Shown here: positions 17,867 to 26,122 of the stretch, one piece after another
Position numbering within the stretch: the stretch's first letter is position 1
How the letters are laid out: the number at the start of each line of letters is the position of its first letter
Assembly (NCBI GenBank): GCA_028287115.1
Contig: JAQBQF010000314.1
Coordinates: 1-39,685 of the forward strand
Source: Myxococcales bacterium
Lineage (GTDB): Bacteria > Myxococcota_A > Polyangia > Haliangiales > Haliangiaceae
Direction of reading: 5' to 3'
Length of the DNA: 39,685 bases
Translations under genes and position numbers: made by a program
The notes under the pieces: generated by a model
Told to the model about the DNA's origin: nothing
What the model saw: only the letters and a program-made list of their open reading frames with translations
The model's database searches: none

Positions 17867-18397
17867 ATGGAGCGCGAGTTTATTGCTGTCAACGTCGCGG
17901 TGCTCACGGTCTCGGACACGCGAACGATCGAGAACGATACGTCGGGGAAATACATCGCCGATCGGATGATCGAGGTCGGTCACAAGATCGCGGCGCGCGT
18001 GATCGTCAAGGACTCGGAGCTCCAGATCCGCGCACAGCTCGCGCAATGGATCGCGGACCCGGGGGTCGACGTCGTGATCGCGACGGGCGGCACCGGCGTG
18101 ACACCACGCGACGTAACTCCGGAGGCGCTCGCGCCGCTCGTCACGAAAGCGATTCCAGGCTTCGGCGAGCTGTTTCGCTGGCTGTCGTACGACGAGATCG
18201 GCACGTCGACGATCCAGAGTCGCGCGGAAGCGGCGCTGTGCGGCGCGACGTACGTGTTCTTGCTCCCCGGCTCGACGGGAGGCGTGAAGCTCGGCGTCGA
18301 CAAGATCCTGATCCCGCAGCTCGACCACCGCTTCAAGCCGTGCAACTTCGTGATGCTGCTGCCGCGGATCCGCAACGAGCCGACGGGTCGCGGCTAG
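17867..18397 (+). CDS. moaB: molybdenum cofactor biosynthesis protein MoaB/MogA
   Basis: This is a 176-residue single-domain MoCF_biosynth (MoaB/Mog) protein, which adenylylates molybdopterin before metal insertion in the MogA branch. VAVLTVSDTRTIENDTSGKY (residues 10-29) is the N-terminal signature. VVIATGGTGVTPRDVTPEAL carries the GGTG nucleotide/molybdopterin loop, and FLLPGSTGGVKLGVDKIL the C-terminal one. No other moa/mog genes are nearby, so it stands alone. It is divergent from the GRAM-domain gene by 45 bases. Whether it acts as MoaB or MogA cannot be told from sequence alone. Confidence 0.88.
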   Translation: MEREFIAVNVAVLTVSDTRTIENDTSGKYIADRMIEVGHKIAARVIVKDSELQIRAQLAQWIADPGVDVVIATGGTGVTPRDVTPEALAPLVTKAIPGFGELFRWLSYDEIGTSTIQSRAEAALCGATYVFLLPGSTGGVKLGVDKILIPQLDHRFKPCNFVMLLPRIRNEPTGRG

Positions 18398-18412
18398 AGA
18401 TCGACGTGTGAG

Positions 18413-19756
18413 CTAGCTGCGCAGGCCGTGCTTGCGGAGGAGCGTCAGCAGGTACGGGCGATCCATGCGTGCGAGGCGGGCGGCTTCAGAGGCGTTACCG
18501 CCGGCGCGCTCGATCAAGGTTCGCAGATACTCGGCTTCGAACCGAGCGACGGCGGAGGCGCGTGCGTCGCGATAGGGGGCGACGGCACCGGCGGGTGGTG
18601 CGAGAGGTTGTGGCTGACGCTCGCCGCCGAGATCGAGCTCGCCCATGACGAGTGCCGTCTCGACGACGTTGCGCAGCTCGCGAACGTTGCCGCTCCAGGG
18701 GTGTGCGCGAAGCTGATCGAGCGCCGGCGCGAGCGGTCCGAGCTCCGCGACTCCGGTGTGTCGTTGCACGAAGTGCGCGACGAGCGGCTCGATGTCTTCG
18801 GGGCGCTCGCGCAATGGCGGCACCAGGATCTTGGCGACCGCGAGACGATAGTAGAGGTCGGCGCGGAAGCGTCCGGCGTTGACCTCGGCGCGAAGATCGC
18901 GATGGGTCGCGGCGAGCACGCGGACGTCGACTCCGACTTGCTGCGATCCGCCGACGCGCGTGAAGGCGCGGCGCTCGAGCACGCCGAGCAACGTCGGCTG
19001 GACTTCGAGTGGGAGCTCGCCGATCTCGTCCAGGAGCACCGTGCCGCCGTTCGCGCGTTCGAACGCGCCGATCCGCCGCTGATCGGCGCCGGTGAACGCG
19101 CCCTTTTCGTGGCCGAACAAGATCGAGGCGATCAGGGGTCCGGGCATCGATCCACAATCGACGATCACGAGCTCGTGTTCGCGCCGCGGACTCGCTTCAT
19201 GGATCGCGAGCGCGATCACTTCCTTGCCGACGCCGGTCTCGCCCTGGATCAGCACGGACGAATCGACGCGCGCGAGCTTGTGGATGAGACGCGCGACCTC
19301 GCGGATCGCTTCGCTGTCGCCGATGAGGTCGGCGGATCGCGGTACTTCCGGCGGCGGAGGCGCGACGGAAAAGCCTGCGTCGTCGAGGGTCAGCGTCGTG
19401 TCGCCGACGCGCAGCTGCGTCCCGGCAGGAACGATCGCGCGCTCGATGCGCACGCCGCCGACCCACGTGCCATTGCGACTGCCGAGATCGATCACCTGAA
19501 CGCCCGATGGCGTGCGATGGAGCTCGAGGTGATAACGACTGACCGCGGTATCCGTGAGGACGAGCGCGTTATCGGGGCTCGTGCCGATCGCGAGTTGAGC
19601 GCCATCATCGGGGGCGCAGGTCTGGCCCGCATCGGGGCCGGCGTCGACGCGAACGCGAAGCTTGTGCACGAGCCGGATCGGCCGTGGTTGCAACTTCGTG
19701 CGGGGCGCGTCCCCCGCCGGGGACTTCCAGGGGTCGTCGGCCATCGCGCGAAACAT
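18413..19756 (-). CDS. FHA-domain sigma-54-dependent transcriptional activator
   Basis: This is a 447-residue enhancer-binding protein in which an FHA domain replaces the usual receiver. The FHA (about 35-125) shows IGTSPDNALVL, SRYHLEL and DLGSRNGTWVGG. The AAA+ domain has Walker A GETGVGKE (172-179), the sigma-54 contact loop GAFTGA (219-224) and Walker B GGTVLLDEI (237-245). A Fis-type helix-turn-helix closes the protein (ERAGGNASEAARLARMDRPY). It should activate sigma-54 promoters when its FHA binds a phospho-Thr protein, so a Ser/Thr kinase input such as the PEGA kinase nearby is plausible. An alternative start is ATG at 19742-19744 (MADDPWK). It is divergent from the esterase gene. Confidence 0.92.
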   Translation of the reverse strand: MFRAMADDPWKSPAGDAPRTKLQPRPIRLVHKLRVRVDAGPDAGQTCAPDDGAQLAIGTSPDNALVLTDTAVSRYHLELHRTPSGVQVIDLGSRNGTWVGGVRIERAIVPAGTQLRVGDTTLTLDDAGFSVAPPPPEVPRSADLIGDSEAIREVARLIHKLARVDSSVLIQGETGVGKEVIALAIHEASPRREHELVIVDCGSMPGPLIASILFGHEKGAFTGADQRRIGAFERANGGTVLLDEIGELPLEVQPTLLGVLERRAFTRVGGSQQVGVDVRVLAATHRDLRAEVNAGRFRADLYYRLAVAKILVPPLRERPEDIEPLVAHFVQRHTGVAELGPLAPALDQLRAHPWSGNVRELRNVVETALVMGELDLGGERQPQPLAPPAGAVAPYRDARASAVARFEAEYLRTLIERAGGNASEAARLARMDRPYLLTLLRKHGLRS

Positions 19757-19794
19757 CTAACACCGATGGCGCGCACCCACGAAGGAAATCGTGC

Positions 19795-19814
19795 CTGTTG
19801 GATCCGCCCAACAG
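19795..19814. promoter_or_regulatory. 20-bp inverted repeat upstream of the PHB-depolymerase-like gene
   Basis: CTGTTGGATCCGCCCAACAG has perfect 7-base arms around a six-base centre. It lies in the divergent region between the sigma-54 activator and the esterase gene, about 110 bases before the esterase start. A closely similar inverted repeat and a 14-base exact match lie upstream of the second secreted hydrolase (24721-24762). It may be an operator or a short dispersed hairpin. Confidence 0.45.
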
Positions 19815-19922
19815 CGGCGGGTGGCGGCAGGTCGCGATCGTGCGTGGCGTCGGCGCCGACGGCGGTATACGTCGTGCGCGTCGCGGCACGTCGCGTGCAC
19901 CACGGCCGGCCCGGAGGTTTGT

Positions 19923-21365
19923 ATGCGTCTTCGTCTCGTCGTCTTTGCTGTCATCCTCGCGTTTAGCTCGCCCGCACTTGCGGGACTGACGGCGGTCACG
20001 ACCTTTGGGTCGAATCCGGGCGCGCTCGGCATGTACGAGTACATTCCAACGGGACTGCCTGCGGGGCGTCCGCTCGTCGTCGTGTTGCACGGCTGCACGC
20101 AGAGCGCGTCGGCCATGCTGAACACAGGATGGAATGCGCTCGCGGACCAGTATCAATTCGCGGTGCTCTATCCCGAGCAGCAGACCGCGAACAACCCGGT
20201 GCGGTGTTTCAACTGGGCCGGCGAGTACGGTGACACAGCGAATCTGGTTCGCGGCATGGGCGAGAACCAATCGATCATGTCGATGATCGATACGGAGATC
20301 TCGACGCACGCGGTGGATCCGCACAAGATCTACGTCGTCGGGTTCTCGGCGGGTGCGGCGATGGCGGTGGTCATGATGTCGACGTGGCCCGACAAGTTCG
20401 CGGCTGGTGCGGTGATGTCCGGGCTTCCATACCGTTGCGCGACGACGGTCAACGGCGCGTACAGCTGCCAGAACCCGGGCGTTACCAAGACTGCGGCGCA
20501 ATGGGGCGATCTCGCGCGCAGCGGAGACTCGGGCTTCACCGGCCCGTGGCCGCGCATGCAGATCTGGGAAGGCACGGCGGACACGACGGTCGCGCCTGCG
20601 AACGAGACCGAGCTCGTCAAGCAGTGGACGAACGTGCACGGGACCGATCAGACCGCCGACGAAACCGAGTCGATCGGCTCGGCCGCGACGCGCTCGGCAT
20701 ATAAATCGGGCTCGACGATCGTCGTCGAGGCGTATTCGATCACGGGCATGAATCACGCGGTCTCGATCGGCGCGGAAGGCGCGTCGGCATGCCCTGCAGT
20801 CGCGGGCTCGTACTTCGATGACCGCCATGTCTGCTCGACGCTTCGGGCCGGAAGATTCTTCGGGGTCGTGCCGGCGGGCGGAGGAAGTGGAAGCGGAAGT
20901 GGGAGCGGCAGTGGCAGTGGCAGCGACGGCAATCCTTACGTCGCGATCGTATCGCCTTCGAGCGGTGACACGGTCAGTGGACAGCTCACGGTCGTCGTGG
21001 CGGCTGGGGATGATGTCGGGGTGACGGACGTCGATCTGTCGATCGATGGCGCGAGCGCCGGCACCGATGCGGCGGCGCCGTATCAATTCGCGTGGGACGC
21101 AGGGGCGGCCGGCAAAGGCACACACACGCTCGTCGCAACTGCACACGACGCGGCTGGCCATTCCGCGACCGCGATGTCGATCGTGACCGTCGCCGACGGT
21201 AGTGGATCGAGCGGAGGTAGCGAGCAGCCGGGCGGAGCGAGCGACTTGCCGGGCTGCAGCCTCAACGCCGGTCGAGACGCGCGCGGACTCGCGCCGATCG
21301 TGATGGCGTTCGTGATCGCGATCAGAATCGGCCGGCGACGCCGATCGATCCGGGTGTCGCGGTAA
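19923..21365 (+). CDS. secreted PHB-depolymerase-like esterase with Ig-like domain and MYXO-CTERM-like tail
   Basis: This is an extracellular esterase of the PHB depolymerase/feruloyl esterase group, 480 residues. It starts at ATG 19923 (GGAGG at 19913) with a clear signal peptide ending SPALA. The catalytic domain (25-310) has the nucleophile elbow YVVGFSAGAAMAVV, the oxyanion-type VVLHGCTQSASAM, and QIWEGTADTTVAP and GMNHAVSI for the Asp and His. A pure Gly-Ser linker follows, then an Ig-like beta domain (VAIVSPSSGDTVSG), then GCSLNAG, a hydrophobic helix and an Arg cluster. That last arrangement resembles the myxobacterial MYXO-CTERM cell-surface sorting tail. It is convergent with the TPR gene, overlapping it by 44 bases. 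Substrate not certain. Confidence 0.85.
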   Translation: MRLRLVVFAVILAFSSPALAGLTAVTTFGSNPGALGMYEYIPTGLPAGRPLVVVLHGCTQSASAMLNTGWNALADQYQFAVLYPEQQTANNPVRCFNWAGEYGDTANLVRGMGENQSIMSMIDTEISTHAVDPHKIYVVGFSAGAAMAVVMMSTWPDKFAAGAVMSGLPYRCATTVNGAYSCQNPGVTKTAAQWGDLARSGDSGFTGPWPRMQIWEGTADTTVAPANETELVKQWTNVHGTDQTADETESIGSAATRSAYKSGSTIVVEAYSITGMNHAVSIGAEGASACPAVAGSYFDDRHVCSTLRAGRFFGVVPAGGGSGSGSGSGSGSGSDGNPYVAIVSPSSGDTVSGQLTVVVAAGDDVGVTDVDLSIDGASAGTDAAAPYQFAWDAGAAGKGTHTLVATAHDAAGHSATAMSIVTVADGSGSSGGSEQPGGASDLPGCSLNAGRDARGLAPIVMAFVIAIRIGRRRRSIRVSR

Positions 21366-22263
21366 CCGTGATCGGTGGCTCGTCGCGATGAGTGAGATAG
21401 AGGATCGCGGCGGTGACTCCCGATGCGGCGGCGACTCCGAACCCGATGTTCGCGAACAGACCCCAGGTGTGACCACGATCTTCGATCGCGACGAGCTCGC
21501 TGTAGTCATGCGTCCCGGAGGCCTTGTCGGCTCGCCATTGATCTTGGGCGATTCCGAAGCGCCACGCGCAGAGGCCTCCTCCGACGAGCGCGACGCCGCT
21601 CACGGCCGCCCACGTCGACCACCGCGCATGAAGCGCTGTCGTCCGAATCGGCACCGTCGGCAATACGTTCTGCACCTGCGGCAGAGCCGCGCTGTCATTG
21701 GGTGCACGGGAATCCCAGAGGTGATTTCCGCTGGCATCGAGCGCAGCGATCTCGAGCGCGGTGACGCCGGGCTGCAACTGGATGCGAAGCGCGTGCGGCT
21801 CGCTGACGTCCGCATGATGACCGGTGGGATCGACGACGTGAACGTGAACGCCGGCGACGAGGTGGAGCGGATCGGAAGTGGGATCGACCGAAACGAGGCC
21901 CGCGTGGATCGTCGCGCTGACCGCGAGTGCAGTTACCCGCGAACGTGCTGCTCCGAACGGTCCGGTGAGCTTCGGAGAGGTGCCTTCGGGCAGCACGGCA
22001 TCGGGTCGCAGTGTCAGCGCTTTCGCAAAATGCTCCTCGGCGACGGCGGCCCGATCGAGGCCGGCTGCGAGCTGCCCGGCGAGCAGGTGAAGCTCGGCGG
22101 TTCGCGCGGAATCCGCACCTCCGTGTGCGATCGCGCGCTCGACGATCACGAGGGCTCGTTCGTATTCGAGCGCGCCTTGCAGCCGCTTCGCTTCGATGAG
22201 CTCGTCTTCCGCGTGTGCGGACGCCGCAACCGCGAGGATCACGAGAAACGACAGCGCGCGCAC
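21322..22263 (-). CDS. TPR-type periplasmic/membrane protein of a kinase operon
   Basis: This is a 313-residue protein with a signal peptide (MRALSFLVILAVAASAHA) and a tetratricopeptide-like helical part (EAKRLQGALEYERALVIVERAI, VAEEHFAKALTLRPDAVLPE). A beta-rich middle follows, and two transmembrane helices near the C-terminus (STWAAVSGVALVGGGLCAW and GLFANIGFGVAAASGVTAAI). It lies 27 bases behind the PEGA kinase gene in the same direction. Kinase-TPR pairs of this kind are common in Myxococcota, but the role is unknown. Its 3' end overlaps the esterase gene on the other strand. Confidence 0.75.
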   Translation of the reverse strand: MRALSFLVILAVAASAHAEDELIEAKRLQGALEYERALVIVERAIAHGGADSARTAELHLLAGQLAAGLDRAAVAEEHFAKALTLRPDAVLPEGTSPKLTGPFGAARSRVTALAVSATIHAGLVSVDPTSDPLHLVAGVHVHVVDPTGHHADVSEPHALRIQLQPGVTALEIAALDASGNHLWDSRAPNDSAALPQVQNVLPTVPIRTTALHARWSTWAAVSGVALVGGGLCAWRFGIAQDQWRADKASGTHDYSELVAIEDRGHTWGLFANIGFGVAAASGVTAAILYLTHRDEPPITVTATPGSIGVAGRF

Positions 22264-22290
22264 GCGACGAGCTTACTCGAAGTCAGCCGT

Positions 22291-24012
22291 TCACCAGGTG
22301 AGGTTGATCGCCGCTGCCGCTCTGCCGGCCGGAACCGTGATCGACAGCTCCTTGTGCCGGCCGTCCTGCAACACGGCCTTGACCCGGTGGCGCCCCGCGC
22401 CGAGCGCGCGATGAACGATCGGAGTCACCCCGAGCTCCTGGTCGTCGACGAAGATCACCGCAAACGGCTTCGAGTCGATGCTGAATGTCCCGCGCGCGGA
22501 ACCGTGCGTCAGGCTTGCGTCCGAATGACTGACCGACCTCGGTCCGTCCGAGCGGGTGTCCGATCCGCGTCCGTCCGAGATACCGGCATCCGAACCCCGT
22601 CCGCCCGAGATTCGTCCGTCCGAGCCGCGTCCGTCCGAGCCACCTCCGTCCGAGCTGCGTCCGTCCGAACCGCGTCCGTTCGAGCCGGGTCCGTTCGAGC
22701 CGGGTCCGTCCGAGCCGCGATTGTCCGAAACGCGTCCGTCCGAGCCGCGATTGTCCGAAATGCGTCCGTCCGATCGGCGATTGTCCGAAATGCGTCCATC
22801 CGAGCTGCGGTTGTCCGAGCTGCGTCCGTCCGAGCCGCGTCCGTTCGAGTCGTGACCGACGAGTCCGAGGACGACGACGGTCACGGTGACGACCACGCCT
22901 GCGAGGCCGACGGCGAACCAGCGCGTGCGCGATCGAATGCCACGCGAGCGCGGGAGGGTCGCGACGTTCGAGGCGGGGTCGCGGCCGTGCGCCGTGGCCG
23001 GTCGACCTCGTCCGGTGCGCGATCGAGCTTCATCGAGAACGTGCAACTGCCGCGTGCGCTTCGCGGTGAGCTCGTCGCCGTGCGATTCGGAGAGCGCCGC
23101 GGCAATCGTTGGACCCGTCGCGACGCCGCCGTAGGTGACCATCGCGGCCTCGATCGCGCTGGCGAGCGCGCGCGCATCGGAGAATCGATCGTCGCGGCGA
23201 CGGGAGAGCGCTCGCACGATGACGTCTGCGAGCTGACGCGGGATCGTCGGATCTGCTTCGTCGGCGCGCGGAATCGGATCCTCGAGGATCGCTCGGGCCG
23301 AGAGGTAGTCGCTCGCGCGCTTGAACAGGCGTTGATGAGTCGCGAGCTCGTAGAGCACGATGCCTAACGCGAACACATCACATCGGCGATCGAGGGGCTC
23401 GCCGAGCAGTTGCTCGGGTGCCATGTACTGGGTCTTACCCTTGATCGTGCCCGCTTCTGTCTCCGACGCGCCGCGAACCTTGGCAACGCCGAAGTCGAGG
23501 ACTTTCACGACACCTGCCGCGGTCACGAACAAGTTCGACGGTGAGACATCGCGATGGACGAGGCCGAGCGGGGCACCGTCGGCGCCACGTTGCTCGTGCG
23601 CGTGATGAAGTCCGGCAGATGCTTGCGCGATGACACCCGCGGCCACGCGGATCTGCGCGATGCGATCCGATTCGCGCGGCCGTGCGATCAGATCCGCGGC
23701 CGGAACGCCGTCGAGAAACGGCATCACGAGGAAGTACTCGGCGCCATCGCGGCCGAGCTCGTACACTTCGCAGATGTTGGGATGATCGAGCCGCGACACC
23801 AGCTTTCCCTCGTCGAGGAACATCTCGACGAACGCCTTCGAGGCCACGAGCTCGGGCAGGAGGCGCTTCAGCACCACGATCTTCTCGAAGCCCGCTTCAC
23901 CCGCCAGGCGCGCGAGGTGGATCTCCGCCATCCCGCCGGTCGCCAGCTGACCTATCAGCTCGTAGCGGCCGAGCCGCGCAGGCGCAGTCGAGTCGGCGGT
24001 CTGGTATGACAA
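22291..24012 (-). CDS. transmembrane Ser/Thr protein kinase with repeat linker and PEGA domain
   Basis: This is a 573-residue eukaryotic-like kinase. Its N-terminal kinase domain has the GQLATGGMAE glycine loop (21-30), Lys49 (VVLKR), HRDVSPSN (153-160), DFGVAK (173-178) and APEQL. One transmembrane helix lies at about 365-384. Roughly twenty pentapeptide units of the GSDGR/ISDNR type follow (387-492), then a C-terminal PEGA domain (FAVIFVDDQELGVTP). The PEGA part would lie outside the cytoplasmic membrane and may sense the envelope. The start codon is TTG (24010-24012). It is the first gene of an operon with the TPR protein and divergent from a lipoprotein gene. The adjacent FHA-sigma54 activator is a candidate target by context only. 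Confidence 0.9.
   Translation of the reverse strand: MSYQTADSTAPARLGRYELIGQLATGGMAEIHLARLAGEAGFEKIVVLKRLLPELVASKAFVEMFLDEGKLVSRLDHPNICEVYELGRDGAEYFLVMPFLDGVPAADLIARPRESDRIAQIRVAAGVIAQASAGLHHAHEQRGADGAPLGLVHRDVSPSNLFVTAAGVVKVLDFGVAKVRGASETEAGTIKGKTQYMAPEQLLGEPLDRRCDVFALGIVLYELATHQRLFKRASDYLSARAILEDPIPRADEADPTIPRQLADVIVRALSRRRDDRFSDARALASAIEAAMVTYGGVATGPTIAAALSESHGDELTAKRTRQLHVLDEARSRTGRGRPATAHGRDPASNVATLPRSRGIRSRTRWFAVGLAGVVVTVTVVVLGLVGHDSNGRGSDGRSSDNRSSDGRISDNRRSDGRISDNRGSDGRVSDNRGSDGPGSNGPGSNGRGSDGRSSDGGGSDGRGSDGRISGGRGSDAGISDGRGSDTRSDGPRSVSHSDASLTHGSARGTFSIDSKPFAVIFVDDQELGVTPIVHRALGAGRHRVKAVLQDGRHKELSITVPAGRAAAAINLTW
22535..22855 (-). repeat. 15-base coding tandem repeat in the PEGA kinase linker
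   Basis: A unit of 15 bases (plus strand tccgagccgcgtccg with variants) is repeated about twenty times in phase with the kinase frame, encoding xSDG/N-R pentapeptides. Units alternate GSDGR and ISDNR, indicating higher-order duplication. Spacer length between membrane helix and PEGA domain may vary between strains. Confidence 0.85.
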
Positions 24013-24107
24013 CGGCTAGTAATATGCCGCGAAACGTCGGTCCCGGGGCGATTGTCAACGAGCGGCAAGTCGCAGCTCGCCGGGCGGTCCACCCGCGGCT
24101 GCGAGCC

Positions 24108-24719
24108 GTGCGAGTTGCGAAGGCCTTCCATCTCCTCGCGCCGATCTCTGCGTATGTCGCGCTACTCGCGACCGGCTGCATCTTCGACGCAAACTATGCG
24201 GACGGTCGATACACGTGCAAAGACGGCGCGTGCCCGTCGGCGCTCGTGTGTAACGCCGCCAAGCAGTGCGTCGCTCCGATCGATGCTTCGGTCCCCGACG
24301 CGGACGATGCGATGATCGATGCGCGGATCCCCGCGTTCACGTGTGCCGATCCGGGCATCGTGACGGGAACGGGCGGCACGTTCATGGGTTCGACCACAGC
24401 GCCCCAACCCGACACGTCGTCGTCGCTGTGCAGCGGCGCTGTCATGAACGGTCGCGATGCGATCTATCGCGTCGCGATCACCGCGGGACAACACCTGCTC
24501 GTCTCGATCAGCACGAGCAGCGGGACGTACCCGGTGAACGCGTACGTGATCGCGTCGTGTACGGTCGCGCCGAACACGCCCGCGTGTGAAGGCGCCGTGG
24601 CCGCAGCGTCCGGAAATCCAATCAACCTGACGCCGGCCGCAGGACAGCACTTCATCGTCGTCGATAACCCGAACCCGTCGCTCAGCGGTCCATACGCGCT
24701 GACCGTGACGGTGAACTGA
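24108..24719 (+). CDS. hypothetical lipoprotein (myxobacterial Cys-rich type)
   Basis: This is a lipoprotein of about 203 residues with no assigned function. I prefer the GTG at 24108, because it gives a normal signal peptide ending in the lipobox LLATGC. Earlier in-frame ATGs at 24006 and 24024 would add about 30 mostly charged residues before it. The N-terminal mature part has the CKDGACPSALVCNAAKQC pattern (a short Cys-rich box seen in many myxobacterial lipoproteins), then an Asp-rich linker. A beta-rich domain follows (GRDAIYRVAITAGQHLLVSI; HFIVVDNPNPSLSGPYALTV) like the pre-peptidase C-terminal type. It is divergent from the PEGA kinase. A perfect hairpin follows directly after the stop. 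Confidence 0.7.
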   Translation: MRVAKAFHLLAPISAYVALLATGCIFDANYADGRYTCKDGACPSALVCNAAKQCVAPIDASVPDADDAMIDARIPAFTCADPGIVTGTGGTFMGSTTAPQPDTSSSLCSGAVMNGRDAIYRVAITAGQHLLVSISTSSGTYPVNAYVIASCTVAPNTPACEGAVAAASGNPINLTPAAGQHFIVVDNPNPSLSGPYALTVTVN

Positions 24720-24720
24720 C

Positions 24721-24740
24721 CTGTTGGACCGATCCAACAG
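24721..24740. promoter_or_regulatory. 20-bp inverted repeat between lipoprotein and lipase-like genes
   Basis: CTGTTGGACCGATCCAACAG has perfect 8-base arms and a 4-base centre, one base after the stop of the preceding gene. It resembles the repeat at 19795-19814 (identical outer 7 bases on both arms). It has no T-run, so an operator or recombination relic is as likely as a terminator. Confidence 0.45.
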
Positions 24741-24760
24741 CCGTTGGATCCGCCCATCGA
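24741..24760. repeat. second, degenerate copy of the 20-bp element
   Basis: CCGTTGGATCCGCCCATCGA directly follows the perfect inverted repeat and matches the element at 19795-19814 at 16 of 20 positions. This includes 14 consecutive identical bases (24743-24756 versus 19797-19810). It lacks the right arm. It lies about 60-80 bases before the lipase-like gene. Confidence 0.45.
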
Positions 24761-24819
24761 GCCGGTCTCGAGATCACCGGGGTTGAGTCGGGCACACCGC
24801 TTGCTGAACGCGCGCGTAC

Positions 24820-26118
24820 ATGCGCGTCACATCGTGTTTACTCATCGCCGGCTGCACGCTCGGCGGCACCGGCAAACCTCCGGGCGGCGACGACCAAGGC
24901 TCCGGCGTCGATCACACCGCCTGCGGCAGTGCGATGGCCGCAGCGCCGCTCGCGCCCGCGGGGTTCGACTACCACGATGCGATGGCGACGGCGTCGCGCA
25001 ATCGCTGGGATGCGAGCATGCCGCAGCCCGGGGACGCGATGTACCCGGGCGGCCGGTATCGCACGCTCGCCGCCGACGCCACCGGCATGACGCATCCGGG
25101 CTGCACGACCGACGGGCTCGCGTACCCGGCCGCTTCGATCCCCAGTTACCCATGCGCCGCGCGCGAGTTCGCGTTTCCCGCCGGCACGAACGAGGACACG
25201 ACCAAACCGATCGTGATCCTTGTCCATGGCAACTCGGAGTCACCGACCGGGTGGATGAAGTTCGTGCATCCGGATCCTGCGTCGTTGATGTTTCCGGCCG
25301 ATACGACCGCGCGCGACCAGCTCGCCGAGATCCTGCCGGCGCACGGCTTCCGCACGATCGCGGTCGACATGCGAACCGACAAGATCGACGACCCCAACAG
25401 TCCTGAAGGCAAGGATACCGGCAACACGCCGAAGAACGCCGATCATGGCTGGAACGTTCCGATCCTGCAGGAACTCATCAAGCGCGTCGCGATCGCACAT
25501 CCCGATCGCCAGATCTCGCTCGTCGGGTTCTCACTCGGCGCGACGACCGTCCGCGACGCGATCCGCCGACTGTGGGTCGAGTGGGCGGATCACAAGTGGG
25601 ACGTCAACATCTTGTCGCGGATCGATGTCGTCGTGGTCGCGTCGGGTGCCAATCACGGGGTCGTCAGCTTTGCGAAGCAGTGCGGTTTGAACCTGACGAT
25701 GCGCGGCACGGTGACGTGTCAGATGGGCCAGCGCAACCAGTACAACGAGACCGAGTTTCATCGCTCGCTCAACGGGCCGCCGATGATGACCGACCACGGC
25801 GAGTTCGGTGGCTGGTGGGAGACGCCGTGCGCCGACGGAGACTATGCGTTCGGCAAGCGCATGGCATGCGGCGGCCACACGGTCGCGTACACGACGATCA
25901 CGATGCAGGACCTACCGAATGGAACGCAGCAAGACGAGTTTGTCTCGGAGCACGCCTCGCGGCTCTATCCGACCGCGTGCGCGAACAACGTGATCGACGG
26001 CCTCACCGACTTCGATACGAGCGGCTACTTCTACAACGGGTTCTTTCGCAATCACTACGGCAGCGTCCGCAGCGCCGCGGGTCTCGTGAAGGTTGTCGCT
26101 GCACTGGAAGGAAACTAG
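24820..26118 (+). CDS. alpha/beta-hydrolase (lipase-like) lipoprotein
   Basis: This is a 432-residue secreted hydrolase of the lipase/alpha-beta fold. IVILVHGNSESPTGWMKF supplies the HG oxyanion motif, and ISLVGFSLGATTVRDAI the GxSxG nucleophile elbow. Later Asp and His candidates are in DGLTDFDTSGYFYNG and FRNHYGSV. The N-terminus MRVTSCLLIAGC ends in a lipobox, but the signal peptide is unusually short (11 residues before Cys). The frame is closed by a stop 13 bases upstream, so no longer start exists. The porin-like gene follows after only four bases, so degradation and product uptake may be linked. Two repeat elements similar to those before the other secreted esterase lie upstream. Confidence 0.8.
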   Translation: MRVTSCLLIAGCTLGGTGKPPGGDDQGSGVDHTACGSAMAAAPLAPAGFDYHDAMATASRNRWDASMPQPGDAMYPGGRYRTLAADATGMTHPGCTTDGLAYPAASIPSYPCAAREFAFPAGTNEDTTKPIVILVHGNSESPTGWMKFVHPDPASLMFPADTTARDQLAEILPAHGFRTIAVDMRTDKIDDPNSPEGKDTGNTPKNADHGWNVPILQELIKRVAIAHPDRQISLVGFSLGATTVRDAIRRLWVEWADHKWDVNILSRIDVVVVASGANHGVVSFAKQCGLNLTMRGTVTCQMGQRNQYNETEFHRSLNGPPMMTDHGEFGGWWETPCADGDYAFGKRMACGGHTVAYTTITMQDLPNGTQQDEFVSEHASRLYPTACANNVIDGLTDFDTSGYFYNGFFRNHYGSVRSAAGLVKVVAALEGN

Positions 26119-26122
26119 ATCG

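Noticed and set aside
18428..19966. 512-codon plus-strand frame over the sigma-54 activator
   Set aside because: The opposite strand encodes an unmistakable AAA+ activator with GAFTGA and Walker motifs.
19605..21509. 634-codon minus-strand frame over the esterase
   Set aside because: Antisense to the PHB-depolymerase-like gene, which has signal peptide and GxSxG motif; Arg-rich shadow.
22535..22855. Possible CRISPR-like array
   Set aside because: The units are 15 bases, contiguous, without unique spacers and in phase with a protein frame; this is a coding tandem repeat.
21388..23367. 659-codon plus-strand frame with many SVRAASVR-like units
   Set aside because: The repeats are the antisense reading of the kinase linker; the minus strand has the kinase and PEGA motifs.
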